A DNA stretch of 64,000 nt from Reyranella sp. (GCA_019750135.1 JAIEOV010000048.1:62001-126000), one strand, 5' to 3'; shown: positions 1 to 8,745, numbered from the stretch's first letter. Numbers and translations are program-made. Notes: generated from the letters alone by a model not told the origin.

Positions 1-2
1 TC

Positions 3-212
3 ATCGCCGTCGTGCAGGTCTTCAGCAAGTCGGGCTATCTGCGGAGCCTGCCGGCGACGACGCCCCTCTCGCCGCCGCTGCTGGCTCACTTTCTCCTGTT
101 GTTCGTGTGCCTTTGGCTCACCCTGCACGCGATCAACGCCTTGCATCCGGACAACGCGCGCACCAACGGCCGGCGGGTGAAGCATCTCTACGTTGTAGAC
201 CGCTGGGGCTGA
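3..212 (+). CDS. C-terminal end of an unidentified membrane protein (partial)
   Basis: The reading frame is already open at the left edge, so the true start lies outside the window. What remains is about 69 residues: a short polar stretch, one strongly hydrophobic segment (around PLLAHFLLLFVCLWLTLHAI) and a basic C-terminal tail ending in VDRWG. A GTG at position 12 could be a start, but the frame continues upstream without a stop and no ribosome binding site can be judged. The pattern fits the last membrane span and cytoplasmic tail of an integral membrane protein. The family is not recognised. The downstream DUF4239 remnant is on the same strand. Confidence 0.4.
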   Translation: MAVVQVFSKSGYLRSLPATTPLSPPLLAHFLLLFVCLWLTLHAINALHPDNARTNGRRVKHLYVVDRWG

Positions 213-288
213 TCCGCCTTCGCGCGTCGCCGCGGCCAGCGAGCGTAGGTCGCGGCGACGTTTCACCTCGGCTGCGGTACGATGCCTG

Positions 289-926
289 GTGATCGATAGC
301 TCCAGCCTACTCATCTCCGTGGTGGCCCTTGTTGCGATGTTCGGCGGAGGCCTGATCGGCATCTCCGCCGCGCGTATCCTGCCCTGAAGAAGCTCAGCTC
401 CGACCTCATTCACCTGGATCACCTTCTGAGGGCGTACGGGCCGGAAGCGGACGAGGCCCGCACAGACCTGCGCGCCTATACGACCAAGAAGAATGATCAA
501 TTGTTTCCGGTGTCGGCCGCGCCAACGCCGACCGATCGAGAGACGTCCGACCAGCTGGATAGGCTTCTCAATTCCATCCTGTCGCTGGCACCCGCAGACC
601 GACGGCATTCGGCACTGGCGGAGCAGGCGCTCGCCATCACGTCCAGCATCTACGCCGAGCGATGGCTGCTGTGGGAGAATCCCGGCAGCACAGTTCCCCC
701 GCAATTCCTCTTGGTGCTGATCTTCTGGCTCTTCCTCATCTTCGTCAGTTTCGGCTTGTTCGCGCCGGTCAATCTCACGGTGATCGCCAGCTTTCTGCTT
801 TGCACCCTCGCGGTCTCGGGAGCCATCCTCATGATTCTCGACATGGGCGATCCGATGCATCCCGGCTGGGTTCAAGTCTCTGGCGAGCCGATGCGCCGGG
901 CGATGATCGAGGTCAGCCGTCCGTAG
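289..926 (+). pseudogene. DUF4239 (bestrophin-like) membrane protein, internally deleted and frameshifted
   Basis: A GTG at 289 opens a short frame (33 codons, stop at 385) that reads like the first span of DUF4239 proteins: a hydrophobic helix followed by an Arg-x-x-Leu-Pro turn (AARILP). The family then resumes in another frame from about 387 to 926, with LIHLDHLLRAYGPEADEAR, the usual LD-x-x-L-x-x-YGPE-x-x-x-AR signature, followed by two C-terminal hydrophobic helices (residues PPQFLLVLIFWLFLIF and FAPVNLTVIASFLLCTLAV). The segment missing at the junction corresponds to the second membrane span of normal members, so both a deletion and a frame change are needed to explain it. The downstream part could still be translated from a TTG at 501, but the intact family fold is lost. 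Identification by motif memory, not by alignment. Confidence 0.6.
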
Positions 927-941
927 GCGATCTCTGCGTCC

Positions 942-2456
942 CTAGTCCAGCGTGGTCGCGCTCAGGCCCAACTGCGCCCGCCGCCGCAGCCACTGGCTCG
1001 GCCGATAGCGATCGTCGCCGGTGATGGCCTGCAGCTGCACCAGGATCTCGTGGCAGTCCTTGACGCCCAGCCAGTCGGCCAGCGCCAGCGGTCCGCGCGG
1101 GTAGTTGAGGCCGAGCGTCATGGCGGTGTCGACGTCAGCGGCCGAGGCGATGCCGATCATCGCCATCTCGCACCCGAGGTTGGCGATCATGGCGCACATG
1201 CGCTGGGCGATGAAGCCGGGCGAATCCTTGATCAGCGTCACCTTGGCGCCGCTGCGCGCCAGGATCGCGGCCGCGGCGTCGCGCACCAGGTCGTCGGCAC
1301 CGGGCGCGGTCATGATGGTGAGGCGCTTGGCGATGTCGCCGGTGAGGTCGACCGCCACGGTGCGCTTGGGATCGAGCCCGCGCTCGACCACCGTCGTGGT
1401 GCAGTCCTTGCCGATCGGCGCCACCAGGATCGGGCTCTTGCCGTCGTCGGCCGCCAGCGCCTGCGCGCCCGCCGCCAGCACCAGGCCGACCAGCTTCTCG
1501 TTGTGGCTGTCCATCACCACGACGCGCGCCGCCGGCACGACCGACGGCAGGTGGTCGGCGCCGGGATCGACCTTGGCGCCCTTGGCGTCGTAGCCGTACC
1601 AGCCGCCGCCGGTCTTGCGGCCGAGCCGCCCCGCCGCATAGAGACTCTCGTGATAGGGGCTGGGCGTCATGCGCCGATCATGGAAAAAGCCCTCGTAGAT
1701 GATCTTGCGTGCCGGGAAGTTCACGTCGATGCCGGTGAGGTCCATCAGCTCGAACGGCCCCATGCGGAAGCCGCAGCTGTCGCGCATCACGGCGTCGACC
1801 TGAGACGGCGTCGCCCTGCCCTCCTGCATGATGCGCAGGCCCTCGGTGCCGATGGCGGTGCCGCCGAGATTGACCAGGAAGCCCGGCGTGTCGCCCACGA
1901 CCACGGGCACGCGCGTCTGGCGCTTGCCCAGCGCCACCATGGCGTCGGTCACCCATTGCGCCGTGTCGGCGGCGCGAATCACCTCGACGAGCTTCATCAG
2001 CGGCACGGGATTGAAGTAGTGCATGCCGCAGACGCGATCCCGATGCTTCAGCGCGCGCGCGATCGAGGCGATGCGGATCGACGAGGTGTTGGAGGCGAGG
2101 ATGGTCTCGGGCGGAACGACGGCTTCGAGCTCGCCGAACAGCTTCTGCTTGACCTCGAGGTTCTCGAACACCGCCTCGACGACGACGTGGCAGATCTTGA
2201 GGTCGTCGAGCTTGTCGGCGATGGCGAGGTTGGCGTCGGTCTTGGCGAGATCGGCATCGGTCAGCCGTCCCTTGGCGACCAGCCCCTTCAGCGTCTCGAG
2301 GATCGCGGCCTTGGCTTTCGCAGCACCGCCCGCTGCAGCGTCGTACATGACGGCCCTCATGCCACCCTGCGCCGTCACCTGCGCAATGCCGCGCCCCATC
2401 GCGCCGGTTCCGACCACACCCACGACCAGATCGGGGCGGTTCACATCGAGAGCCAT
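942..2456 (-). CDS. paaH: 3-hydroxyacyl-CoA dehydrogenase (PaaH/3-hydroxybutyryl-CoA dehydrogenase type)
   Basis: Soluble NAD-dependent enzyme that oxidises L-3-hydroxyacyl-CoA to 3-ketoacyl-CoA in beta-oxidation or phenylacetate degradation. The 504-residue product starts with a Rossmann fold whose dinucleotide motif is G16-T-G18-A-M-G21. The catalytic His lies in MHYFNPVPLMKLVEV at about residue 145. Two copies of the C-terminal helical domain follow, each opened by a PGF motif (DTPGFLVN and DSPGFIAQ), which is the duplicated architecture of PaaH rather than the shorter single-domain HbdA type. The next gene upstream on the same strand is propionyl-CoA synthetase, 131 bp away and separated by a palindromic repeat, so the two may share an acyl-CoA catabolic role. 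The exact substrate cannot be read from sequence. Confidence 0.88.
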   Translation of the reverse strand: MALDVNRPDLVVGVVGTGAMGRGIAQVTAQGGMRAVMYDAAAGGAAKAKAAILETLKGLVAKGRLTDADLAKTDANLAIADKLDDLKICHVVVEAVFENLEVKQKLFGELEAVVPPETILASNTSSIRIASIARALKHRDRVCGMHYFNPVPLMKLVEVIRAADTAQWVTDAMVALGKRQTRVPVVVGDTPGFLVNLGGTAIGTEGLRIMQEGRATPSQVDAVMRDSCGFRMGPFELMDLTGIDVNFPARKIIYEGFFHDRRMTPSPYHESLYAAGRLGRKTGGGWYGYDAKGAKVDPGADHLPSVVPAARVVVMDSHNEKLVGLVLAAGAQALAADDGKSPILVAPIGKDCTTTVVERGLDPKRTVAVDLTGDIAKRLTIMTAPGADDLVRDAAAAILARSGAKVTLIKDSPGFIAQRMCAMIANLGCEMAMIGIASAADVDTAMTLGLNYPRGPLALADWLGVKDCHEILVQLQAITGDDRYRPSQWLRRRAQLGLSATTLD

Positions 2457-2498
2457 ACGTCCTCCAGAAACAAATCGACTGTCGTCGCTAAACTATCG

Positions 2499-2569
2499 CT
2501 GTCATCCCGAGCGTAGCGAGGGACCTTTCCTGTGGCCTTAAAGGTCCCTCGCTACGCTCGGGATGACAG
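2499..2569. repeat. family A palindromic repeat, copy 1
   Basis: Near-perfect inverted repeat of about 71 bp running from CTGTCATCCCGAGCG to CGCTCGGGATGACAG, with the second pairing block AGGGACCTTT/AAAGGTCCCT nearer the centre. It lies between the start of the 3-hydroxyacyl-CoA dehydrogenase gene and the end of prpE, both on the minus strand. Two more copies are at 9769-9841 and 37320-37394. Translated, it gives the HPERSEG-type peptides that are a familiar source of spurious ORFs in bacterial genomes. Confidence 0.9.
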
Positions 2570-2587
2570 TCTTGCTCAAAGCAGCAA

Positions 2588-4498
2588 CTAACCCTTCCCA
2601 GCATACCCCGCCGTCTTCAGGCCGCCGGTGATCTCGTCGAGGGCTGCCGGATCCTCGATGGTTGCCGGCATCTTCCAGGGCTCGTTGTCGGCGATCTTCT
2701 GCATGGTGCCGCGCAGGATCTTGCCGGAGCGCGTCTTGGGCAGGCGCGGCACGACGATGGCGGTCTTGAAGAAGGCGACGGGGCCGATGCGGTCGCGCAC
2801 CAGTTGGACGACTTCGCGCACGGTCTCTTCCTTCGGCCGGTCGACGCCCGCCTTCAGCACCAGGAAGCCGAAGGGCACCTGGCCCTTGAGCTCGTCCGCG
2901 ACGCCGATCACGGCGCATTCGGCGACGTCGTTGTGGCTGCCCAAAACTTCCTCGATCTGGCCGGTCGACAGGCGATGGCCCGCGACGTTGATCACGTCGT
3001 CGACGCGCGTCATCACCGAGACGTAGCCGTCCTGGTCGATGAAGCCTGCATCGCCCGTCTTGTAGTAGCCCGGATAATCCGCGAGATAGGCCTGCTTGAA
3101 ACGCTCGTCGGCGTTCCACAGGGTCGGGAAGGTGCCCGGCGGCAACGGCAGCTTGGCCGCCAGCGCACCGACCTCGCCCTGCTTGGCGACCGGCTTGCCC
3201 TGCTCGTCCAGCACCTGGAGGTTCCAGCCCGGCGCCGGCACCGAGCACGAGCCGAGCTTGACCGGCATCGGCTCGAGCCCGACGAAGTTGCCGCAGATCG
3301 CCCAGCCGGTCTCGGTCTGCCACCAGTGATCGACGATCGGCACGCCCAGAAGCTTCTGCGCCCATTCGATGGTCGGCGGATCGCCGCGCTCGCCCGCCAG
3401 GAACAGCGTGCGGAACGTCGAGAGGTCGTACTGCTTCAGGAGCTTGCCGTCGGGATCTTCCTTCTTGATGGCGCGGAACGCCGTCGGCGCGGTGAACAGC
3501 GCCACCGCCTTGTGCTCGGAGATCACGCGCCAGAAGGCGCCGGCGTCGGGCGTGCCGACCGGCTTGCCCTCGTAGAGGATCGTGGTCGCGCCGTGGATCA
3601 GCGGGCCGTAGACGATGTAGCTGTGGCCGACGACCCAGCCCACGTCCGAAGCGCACCACCAGATCTCGCCGGGATTGACGCCGTAGAGGTATTGCATCGA
3701 CCACGCGAGCGCGACGGCGTAGCCGCCGTTGTCGCGCACCACGCCCTTGGGCTGGCCGGTCGTGCCCGACGTATAGAGAATGTAGAGCGGATCGGTCGCC
3801 TTCACCGGCACGCAGCCATGCGGCGCGGCGGCGGCGACCGCTTCGTTCCAGTCGAGATCACGCCCCTTCACCATCGAGGCCTCGGCCTGCGGCCGCTGCA
3901 GCACCAGGCAACGCGGGATCTTGTGCCCGGCGAGCTCGATCGCCTGGTCGAGCAAGGGCTTGTACTGCACCACGCGACCCGGCTCGATGCCGCACGACGC
4001 GGTCAGCACCAGCCTGGGCGTGCAGTCGTCGATGCGGGTAGCGAGCTCGTTTGCGGCAAAGCCGCCGAATACCACCGAATGCACCGCGCCCAGCCGCGCG
4101 CAGGCCAGCATCGCCATGACGGCTTCGGGGATCATCGGCATGTAGATGATGACGCGGTCGCCCTTGCCGACGCCCTGTGCGGCGATGGCGCCGGCGAGCT
4201 TGGCCACGTGGTCGCGCAGCTCCCGGTAGGTAAAACTCTTCTTGGAGCCGGTGACCGGCGAATCGTAGATCAGTGCCGGCTGCTCGGCGCGGCCGCCTTC
4301 CACGTGGCGATCCAGCGCATTGTGGCAGGTGTTGAGCTCGGCCCCGGCGAACCAGCGGTAGAACGGCGCCTTGGTGCCCTCGAGCACCTTGTCCCAGGGC
4401 CGCGTCCAATCGATCGCCTTGGCCTGCTCGGCCCAGAAGCCTTCCGGATCGCTCAGCGAACGCTGGTGGAGCGCGCGGTATGTGTCGCCGACGGCCAT
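2588..4498 (-). CDS. prpE: propionyl-CoA synthetase (acetyl-CoA synthetase-like)
   Basis: Adenylate-forming ligase that activates propionate (and probably acetate) to its CoA thioester in the cytoplasm. The 636-residue length fits PrpE. The ATP-binding P-loop-like motif is YTSGTTGQPKGVVRDNGG at about residue 245, where the Arg-Asp-Asn-Gly-Gly continuation is characteristic of PrpE. The adenine-binding motif WWQTETGWAI and the hinge/catalytic lysine region near the C-terminus (LPKTRSGKILRGT) are intact. The start at 4498 gives the typical beginning, with an Asp/Trp-rich ACS N-terminal region. No 2-methylcitrate cycle genes are nearby, so propionate handling beyond activation is encoded elsewhere. 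A divergent porin gene starts 81 bp away. Confidence 0.9.
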   Translation of the reverse strand: MAVGDTYRALHQRSLSDPEGFWAEQAKAIDWTRPWDKVLEGTKAPFYRWFAGAELNTCHNALDRHVEGGRAEQPALIYDSPVTGSKKSFTYRELRDHVAKLAGAIAAQGVGKGDRVIIYMPMIPEAVMAMLACARLGAVHSVVFGGFAANELATRIDDCTPRLVLTASCGIEPGRVVQYKPLLDQAIELAGHKIPRCLVLQRPQAEASMVKGRDLDWNEAVAAAAPHGCVPVKATDPLYILYTSGTTGQPKGVVRDNGGYAVALAWSMQYLYGVNPGEIWWCASDVGWVVGHSYIVYGPLIHGATTILYEGKPVGTPDAGAFWRVISEHKAVALFTAPTAFRAIKKEDPDGKLLKQYDLSTFRTLFLAGERGDPPTIEWAQKLLGVPIVDHWWQTETGWAICGNFVGLEPMPVKLGSCSVPAPGWNLQVLDEQGKPVAKQGEVGALAAKLPLPPGTFPTLWNADERFKQAYLADYPGYYKTGDAGFIDQDGYVSVMTRVDDVINVAGHRLSTGQIEEVLGSHNDVAECAVIGVADELKGQVPFGFLVLKAGVDRPKEETVREVVQLVRDRIGPVAFFKTAIVVPRLPKTRSGKILRGTMQKIADNEPWKMPATIEDPAALDEITGGLKTAGYAGKG

Positions 4499-4555
4499 GA
4501 CGGCATTTCCTCCCTCGATCCAACAGGCTTAGCGTTGCCCATGGACCACCGCAAT

Positions 4556-4575
4556 CCGGATGTGTGACCATCCGG
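4556..4575. promoter_or_regulatory. dyad CCGGATG-N6-CATCCGG in the prpE/porin divergent region
   Basis: A perfect 7-bp inverted repeat with a 6-bp spacer ends 4 bp before the porin start codon at 4580. It could be an operator between the divergent prpE and porin genes, or an RNA hairpin over the porin ribosome binding site, since no other good Shine-Dalgarno sequence is visible there. It may also be chance in GC-rich DNA. Confidence 0.35.
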
Positions 4576-4579
4576 CGCG

Positions 4580-5371
4580 ATGCTCTGTCCTACCTTGCGA
4601 TCGGCCGCCCCGCGCCTGTTCGGTCCTCTGCTATCCCTGCTTTGCCTGCTCTGCGGCGCGGAAGGCGTGCTGGCCGACGACAGCGAGCGCTGGCCTGCCC
4701 CCTTTGGCGGCTTCTTCAACGCCACCTTCACCTTCGCCACCGACTATTCCTTCGCCGGCATCTCGCAGACCAAAAACGCCTCGGCCTACCAGCTTGGCAT
4801 CGACTACCGATCGAAGGACTTCGGCTTCGACATCCCGGTCTGGTTCTACGCCTCGGGCTGGGGTAGCAACATCGACTTCCCGTCGACCGGTCCGGGCCTG
4901 GAGGTCGATCTCGGGGCAGGCTTCAAGGCGCGCGCCTTGAACCGCAAGCTCAGCCTCGACGTGGGCTACATCCGCTACACCTTCATTGGGCCGCCGGCCG
5001 ATCTCGCCTACAACTACGGCGACTTCAACTTGAACATCGGCTACGACTTCGGCTTCGCCTCGCTGGCCGGCCGCTTGCGCTACAGCCCGCAGTCGTTCGG
5101 CGATTCGGGCAACTCGTGGAACAAGCGGGCGCTGCTGACGGTGCCGCTGCCCTTCCTGAGCTTCAACGAGAACATCGCCTTCAAGACCTACGGCGCGCTG
5201 GGCAATCTCTCGGTCGACCGCTTCTGGTACTGGCAGGTCGCGCTGGTGACGTCGGTCTATGGCCTCGACGTCATGGTGGCCTATACCGACACCAGCATCG
5301 ACCCGGCGGGCTGCGCCTATACCAGCTACTGTTCCGGCCGGGTGTTCATGAGCGTCACCAAAGCCTTTTGA
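4580..5371 (+). CDS. TorF family putative porin
   Basis: Outer-membrane beta-barrel protein of the TorF/Gcw_chp type (TIGR02001-like). The first 34 or so residues form a signal peptide with a hydrophobic core (PLLSLLCLLCGAEGVLA). The mature part begins with the family pattern FNATFTFATDYSFAGISQT, and alternating aromatic/Gly strands continue to the end. The final residue is Phe (SVTKAF), the usual C-terminal recognition signal for barrel assembly. Length of 263 residues is normal for the family. The gene sits 11 bp upstream of a second exported protein, so the two are probably co-transcribed. Transported substrate unknown. Confidence 0.82.
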   Translation: MLCPTLRSAAPRLFGPLLSLLCLLCGAEGVLADDSERWPAPFGGFFNATFTFATDYSFAGISQTKNASAYQLGIDYRSKDFGFDIPVWFYASGWGSNIDFPSTGPGLEVDLGAGFKARALNRKLSLDVGYIRYTFIGPPADLAYNYGDFNLNIGYDFGFASLAGRLRYSPQSFGDSGNSWNKRALLTVPLPFLSFNENIAFKTYGALGNLSVDRFWYWQVALVTSVYGLDVMVAYTDTSIDPAGCAYTSYCSGRVFMSVTKAF

Positions 5372-5381
5372 GGAGAGCGTC

Positions 5382-5903
5382 ATGGGTCGCGTCGTGCAAT
5401 GGATCGGCCCCCTGCTGGCTCTGGTGCAGCTGCTCGCGGGAACGGCGAACGCACAAGGCTGGACGGCCTTCACCCCGGAGGGCGGTCGCTGCAAGGTCGA
5501 GATGCCGGGCATGCCAAAGGTCGAGACGACACCGCTCAACTCGCCCGGCCAGACCCTCACCATGACCGAGGCCAGGGTGCAGGCAGGCGGCGCGACCTTC
5601 GTCATGTCGTGGATCGACTACCCCGAGCGTATCGCGCTCTCGGCCTCGAGCGACGTCATGCTCGACAAGGTCCGCGACGGCATGGCCGCCGGCAACACGC
5701 TGCGCGGCGAGAAGAAGCTGACGCTGGGCCGCGCCCAGGGTCGCGAGTTCACCCTGGCCCAGGCCAACGGCGCCACCACCGCGGTGCGCCTCTACTGGGC
5801 GCGCAATCGGCTGTACCAGCTCGGCGTGACCGGCCTCACCGGCGTCGAGAACCAGCCCGAGACGCGGCACTTCTTCGAGTCTTTTGCGCTTGTGAGGTCG
5901 TAG
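5382..5903 (+). CDS. exported protein of unknown function
   Basis: A 173-residue protein with a clear signal peptide (hydrophobic core PLLALVQLLAG, cleavage likely after TANA). The mature part resembles a small periplasmic alpha/beta domain seen in many proteobacterial hypothetical proteins that begin WxxFxPEGGRCxVEMPGxP. There are no catalytic motifs I recognise. GAGG precedes the ATG at 5382. It follows the porin by 11 bp on the same strand and may work in the envelope with it. Confidence 0.75.
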   Translation: MGRVVQWIGPLLALVQLLAGTANAQGWTAFTPEGGRCKVEMPGMPKVETTPLNSPGQTLTMTEARVQAGGATFVMSWIDYPERIALSASSDVMLDKVRDGMAAGNTLRGEKKLTLGRAQGREFTLAQANGATTAVRLYWARNRLYQLGVTGLTGVENQPETRHFFESFALVRS

Positions 5904-5928
5904 CAACCGAGACCGTAACGAGGCGGCA

Positions 5929-7248
5929 ATGCCGAAGCCCATGATGCATCTGGCGCAGTTCCTGGTGCATGGCCCGACCTATCACAGCGTCGCCATGTGG
6001 CGGCATCCGCGCACCGCGGCGGCGGGCTACGATTGGAGCCAGCCCGAGCTTTACCAGCACATCGCCCGCGTCTGCGAGCGCGGCAAGCTCGACATGCTGT
6101 TCTTTGCCGACCTCAACTACATCTCCGACACGTTTACCGGCTCGCTGGCGCCGGCCATCCGCAACGCGACGCAGGCGCCCGAGCACGATCCCATCCCGCT
6201 GCTGTCGTTCATGGCCGCCGCGACCACGCATATCGGCCTCGGCGCCACCTACTCGGTGAGCCATCAGCATCCCTTCCACGCCGCGCGGCTCTGGGCGACG
6301 CTCGATCACCTGACCAAGGGCCGCGCGGCGTGGAACGTCGTGACCACGCTCAACCACAACCAGTCGGCCAATTACGGCGAGGAGCTGAAGCCGACCGACG
6401 AACGCTACGACCGCGCCCACGAGTTCATGGAGGTCTGCCGCAAGCTGTGGGCGAGCTGGGACGAGGACGCGGTGGTCATGGATCGCGCGGCCGGCATCTT
6501 CGCCGATCCCGCCAAGGTCCATCGCATCGACCACGAGGGCCGCTTCTTCAAATCGCGTGGGCCGTTGAACGTGGTGCGCTCACGACATGGAGGCCCCGCC
6601 ATCCTGCAGGCCGGCACCTCGGGCAAGGGCCGCGACTTCGCCGCGCGCTACGCCGATGCGGTGTTCGCCATCCAGCCCTACATCGCCGGCGCCAAGGCGC
6701 TGTACGACGACATCAAGCGCGGCGCGGTCGAAGCCGGCCGTCCGCCGTCGGCATGCAAGATGCTGTTCGGCGTGCAGCCGATCATCGGCGCCTCGCGCGC
6801 CGAGGCCGAGGACAAGCAGGCCGAGCACAATGCCCTGGTGCCGCTCGAGGGCGGCCTCGCGATCCTGTCCGGCCATCTCGACCTCGATCTCTCGACCCTG
6901 CCGCTCGACACCGTCATGGCGCATCGCACCGAGCCCAAGCTGCAGCGCATGCAGACGCGCTATCGCACGGCCACGGGCGAGCTGCTGACCCTGCGGCAGG
7001 TGGCCCAGAACCACGGCCAGAGCGTCGGCCTGCCGCAGATGGTGGGCACGGCCACCGACATCGCCGACCAGCTCGAAGCCTATTTCGACCAGGTCGGCGG
7101 CGACGGCTTCATGCTGTCGCCGATCTATTGTCCCGGCGCGATCGAGGAATTCGTCGACCTGGTGGTGCCGGAATTGCAGCGCCGCGGGCGTTTTCGCCGG
7201 GAATATGCCGGCACCACGCAACGAGACCACCTGAACCAGGACTTCTGA
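5929..7248 (+). CDS. LLM-class FMN-dependent monooxygenase (NtaA/SnaA/DszA family)
   Basis: Flavin-dependent two-component monooxygenase of the bacterial luciferase superfamily. The 439-residue protein has the NtaA/DmoA-type start (HLAQFLVHGP...W), the LDMLFFAD segment, the GLGATYSVSHQHPFHAARLWATLD region, and the WNVVTTLN motif that marks this subgroup. Related enzymes oxidise nitrilotriacetate, EDTA, dimethyl sulfide or dibenzothiophene sulfone using FMNH2 from a partner reductase. No reductase gene is adjacent. The substrate cannot be assigned. It could form a scavenging unit with the importers downstream, but this is inference. Confidence 0.85.
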   Translation: MPKPMMHLAQFLVHGPTYHSVAMWRHPRTAAAGYDWSQPELYQHIARVCERGKLDMLFFADLNYISDTFTGSLAPAIRNATQAPEHDPIPLLSFMAAATTHIGLGATYSVSHQHPFHAARLWATLDHLTKGRAAWNVVTTLNHNQSANYGEELKPTDERYDRAHEFMEVCRKLWASWDEDAVVMDRAAGIFADPAKVHRIDHEGRFFKSRGPLNVVRSRHGGPAILQAGTSGKGRDFAARYADAVFAIQPYIAGAKALYDDIKRGAVEAGRPPSACKMLFGVQPIIGASRAEAEDKQAEHNALVPLEGGLAILSGHLDLDLSTLPLDTVMAHRTEPKLQRMQTRYRTATGELLTLRQVAQNHGQSVGLPQMVGTATDIADQLEAYFDQVGGDGFMLSPIYCPGAIEEFVDLVVPELQRRGRFRREYAGTTQRDHLNQDF

Positions 7249-7307
7249 CCGCGGGGATACATTGTCCGGGCCGGCCGTAAAGATCGGAGAACCCGGATGG
7301 AGAGGGA

Positions 7308-7616
7308 ATGCGCGGTATCGGTTATCGAGTGACGGACATGCTGGTCATCGCGGCCTGCAGCCTGACCTTCGTCGCCGTCGTCAGCCCGGGCCGCCACGAG
7401 CCCCCCGGTCCGCCGATCGGCCAGATCGCCCAGGACCTCGGCACGACCCCCGAGCATTTCCACCAGGTCGCCGAGAAGATCATGCCGCGCCATCCCGCCG
7501 GCCCGCCCCCGACCGAAGCGCAGAAGGAGCAGCTGGCCGCGGCCTTGGATGTTTCCGTCGAACGGCTCGATACCGTGATGGAGAAGTACCGGCCGGATCG
7601 GCTGAGGCAGCGTTAG
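7308..7616 (+). CDS. small exported or membrane-anchored protein, unknown
   Basis: A 102-residue protein with one N-terminal hydrophobic segment (MLVIAACSLTFVAVV) that could be a signal anchor, a Pro/Gly-rich linker, and a helical region with the repeated pattern DLGTTPEHFHQVAEKI and ALDVSVERLDTVMEKY. The two helices look like a duplicated small unit (threonine/valine-capped helix after Asp-Leu/Val). The ATG at 7308 follows GAGAGGGA. The family is not recognised. It stands alone between the monooxygenase and the Bug-type receptor. Confidence 0.6.
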   Translation: MRGIGYRVTDMLVIAACSLTFVAVVSPGRHEPPGPPIGQIAQDLGTTPEHFHQVAEKIMPRHPAGPPPTEAQKEQLAAALDVSVERLDTVMEKYRPDRLRQR

Positions 7617-7633
7617 TCTTCACCGGAAGAGCT

Positions 7634-7653
7634 CGAGCGCCACGGAGTGGCGC
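7634..7653. repeat. solo half of a family B palindromic element
   Basis: The 20-nt hairpin GAGCGCCACGGAGTGGCGCG is identical to the right arm of the family B element at 22769-22847. Only one hairpin is present here, so it is a solo REP-like half. It lies between the small exported protein and the Bug-type receptor and may also act as a weak transcription stop. Confidence 0.6.
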
Positions 7654-7702
7654 GGCCCCAGCAAAGAGTTATCCTTCCGCCCAAGAAAAGCGGAGGAAAC
7701 GA

Positions 7703-8668
7703 ATGATCGGTCGTCGAACGGCGACGGCAGGGGCGCTCGCCGCCCTGCTGCCCGCCAGCAGCCGCGCGCAGGCGGCGTGGCCCACCAAGCCCATCCGTCT
7801 CATCGTGCCGTACGGGCCCGGCGGCTCGGCCGACCAGGTGGCGCGTCTCTACGCCGAGCGGCTGAGCGCCGTGCTCGGCCAGCAGGTGATCGTCGAGGAC
7901 AAGCCCGGTGCCTCGGGCGGCGTCGGGGCGGCGATGGTCGCGGGCAGCCCGCCCGATGGCTACACGTTCCTCCTAGCGCCCACCGCGATCCTGGCGATCA
8001 CGCCCGGCGTGCGGCAGGTGCCGTACAAGCCCGAGGACCTCGTCGCCGTATGCCGGCTGTCGACGGCGCTGTTGCCGGTCACCATCACCAACGCGCTGGG
8101 CGCCAAGAGCTGGCAGGAGTTCGTGGCCCTGGCCAAGGCGAGCCCGGGCAAATACTGGTTCGGCTCGTCCGGCCTCGGCACCATCACCCATCTTACCGGC
8201 GAGGTGCTGACTCGCACCGCCGGCATCAAGATGCAGCATGCGCCCTACAAGACCATCGTCGACGCCACCGGCGACATCTTCGACGGCCGCATCCAGATGG
8301 TGTTCGACCCGTCCTTCGTGCCTTACGCCAAGGCCGGCAAGGTCCGCACCGTGCTGGTCGATGCGCCGACCAGGCTCGCCGACCTGCCCGACACGCCGAC
8401 AGCGCAGGAGGTCGGGCTGGACCTGAAGGGCTTCGCCAACCGGGCGTGGTTTGGCCTGTTCGCCCCCAAGGGCCTGCCGCCTGCGATTGCTCAACGCATC
8501 TCCGACGAGGTCGCGCGCATCGCCAACACGGCCGACATGAAGGACAAGCTCCTGATGGTGGCGCAGTTCGCGCACCACCAGTCGCCGGCAGAGTTCACGA
8601 AGCAGGTCACCGACGACAAGGCCTACTTCACCGCGTTGATCAAGGAGCTGGATATCAAGCTCGAGTGA
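7703..8668 (+). CDS. Bug-family (TctC) periplasmic substrate-binding protein
   Basis: Periplasmic receptor of the tripartite tricarboxylate transporter type. The ATG at 7703 is preceded by GGAGGAAACGA and starts a signal peptide (RRTATAGALAALLPASSRAQA). The mature protein opens with the family hallmark WPTKPIRLIVPYGPGGSAD, and later has QVIVEDKPGASGGVGA, which forms the carboxylate-binding pocket. Length of 321 residues is standard. An upstream-open frame back to 7262 is not coding. No TctA or TctB membrane gene is beside it, which is common for Bug proteins in bacteria that encode dozens. Ligand probably a carboxylate; not predictable. Confidence 0.88.
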   Translation: MIGRRTATAGALAALLPASSRAQAAWPTKPIRLIVPYGPGGSADQVARLYAERLSAVLGQQVIVEDKPGASGGVGAAMVAGSPPDGYTFLLAPTAILAITPGVRQVPYKPEDLVAVCRLSTALLPVTITNALGAKSWQEFVALAKASPGKYWFGSSGLGTITHLTGEVLTRTAGIKMQHAPYKTIVDATGDIFDGRIQMVFDPSFVPYAKAGKVRTVLVDAPTRLADLPDTPTAQEVGLDLKGFANRAWFGLFAPKGLPPAIAQRISDEVARIANTADMKDKLLMVAQFAHHQSPAEFTKQVTDDKAYFTALIKELDIKLE

Positions 8669-8670
8669 CA

Positions 8671-8745
8671 TCACCCCAGCATGACGTCGAGGAACATCAT
8701 CACCACCAGGCCGATAAACAGGCCGTCGGTGGCATGCTTTGTGCT
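8671..8745 (-). pseudogene. possible remnant of a membrane-protein C-terminus
   Basis: On the minus strand a 24-codon open stretch ends at a TGA (8671-8673) and reads as Lys-His-Ala-Thr-Asp followed by a transmembrane-like segment (GLFIGLVVMMFLDVML-G). Codon third positions are nearly all G or C as in neighbouring genes. There is no start codon upstream before a stop. This looks like the tail of a lost transporter gene, but so short a stretch could be chance. Confidence 0.25.

Noticed and set aside
7262..7702. Extended N-terminus of the Bug receptor
   Set aside because: It would overlap another gene and place the signal peptide in the middle of the protein; ATG 7703 has GGAGGAAACGA upstream.
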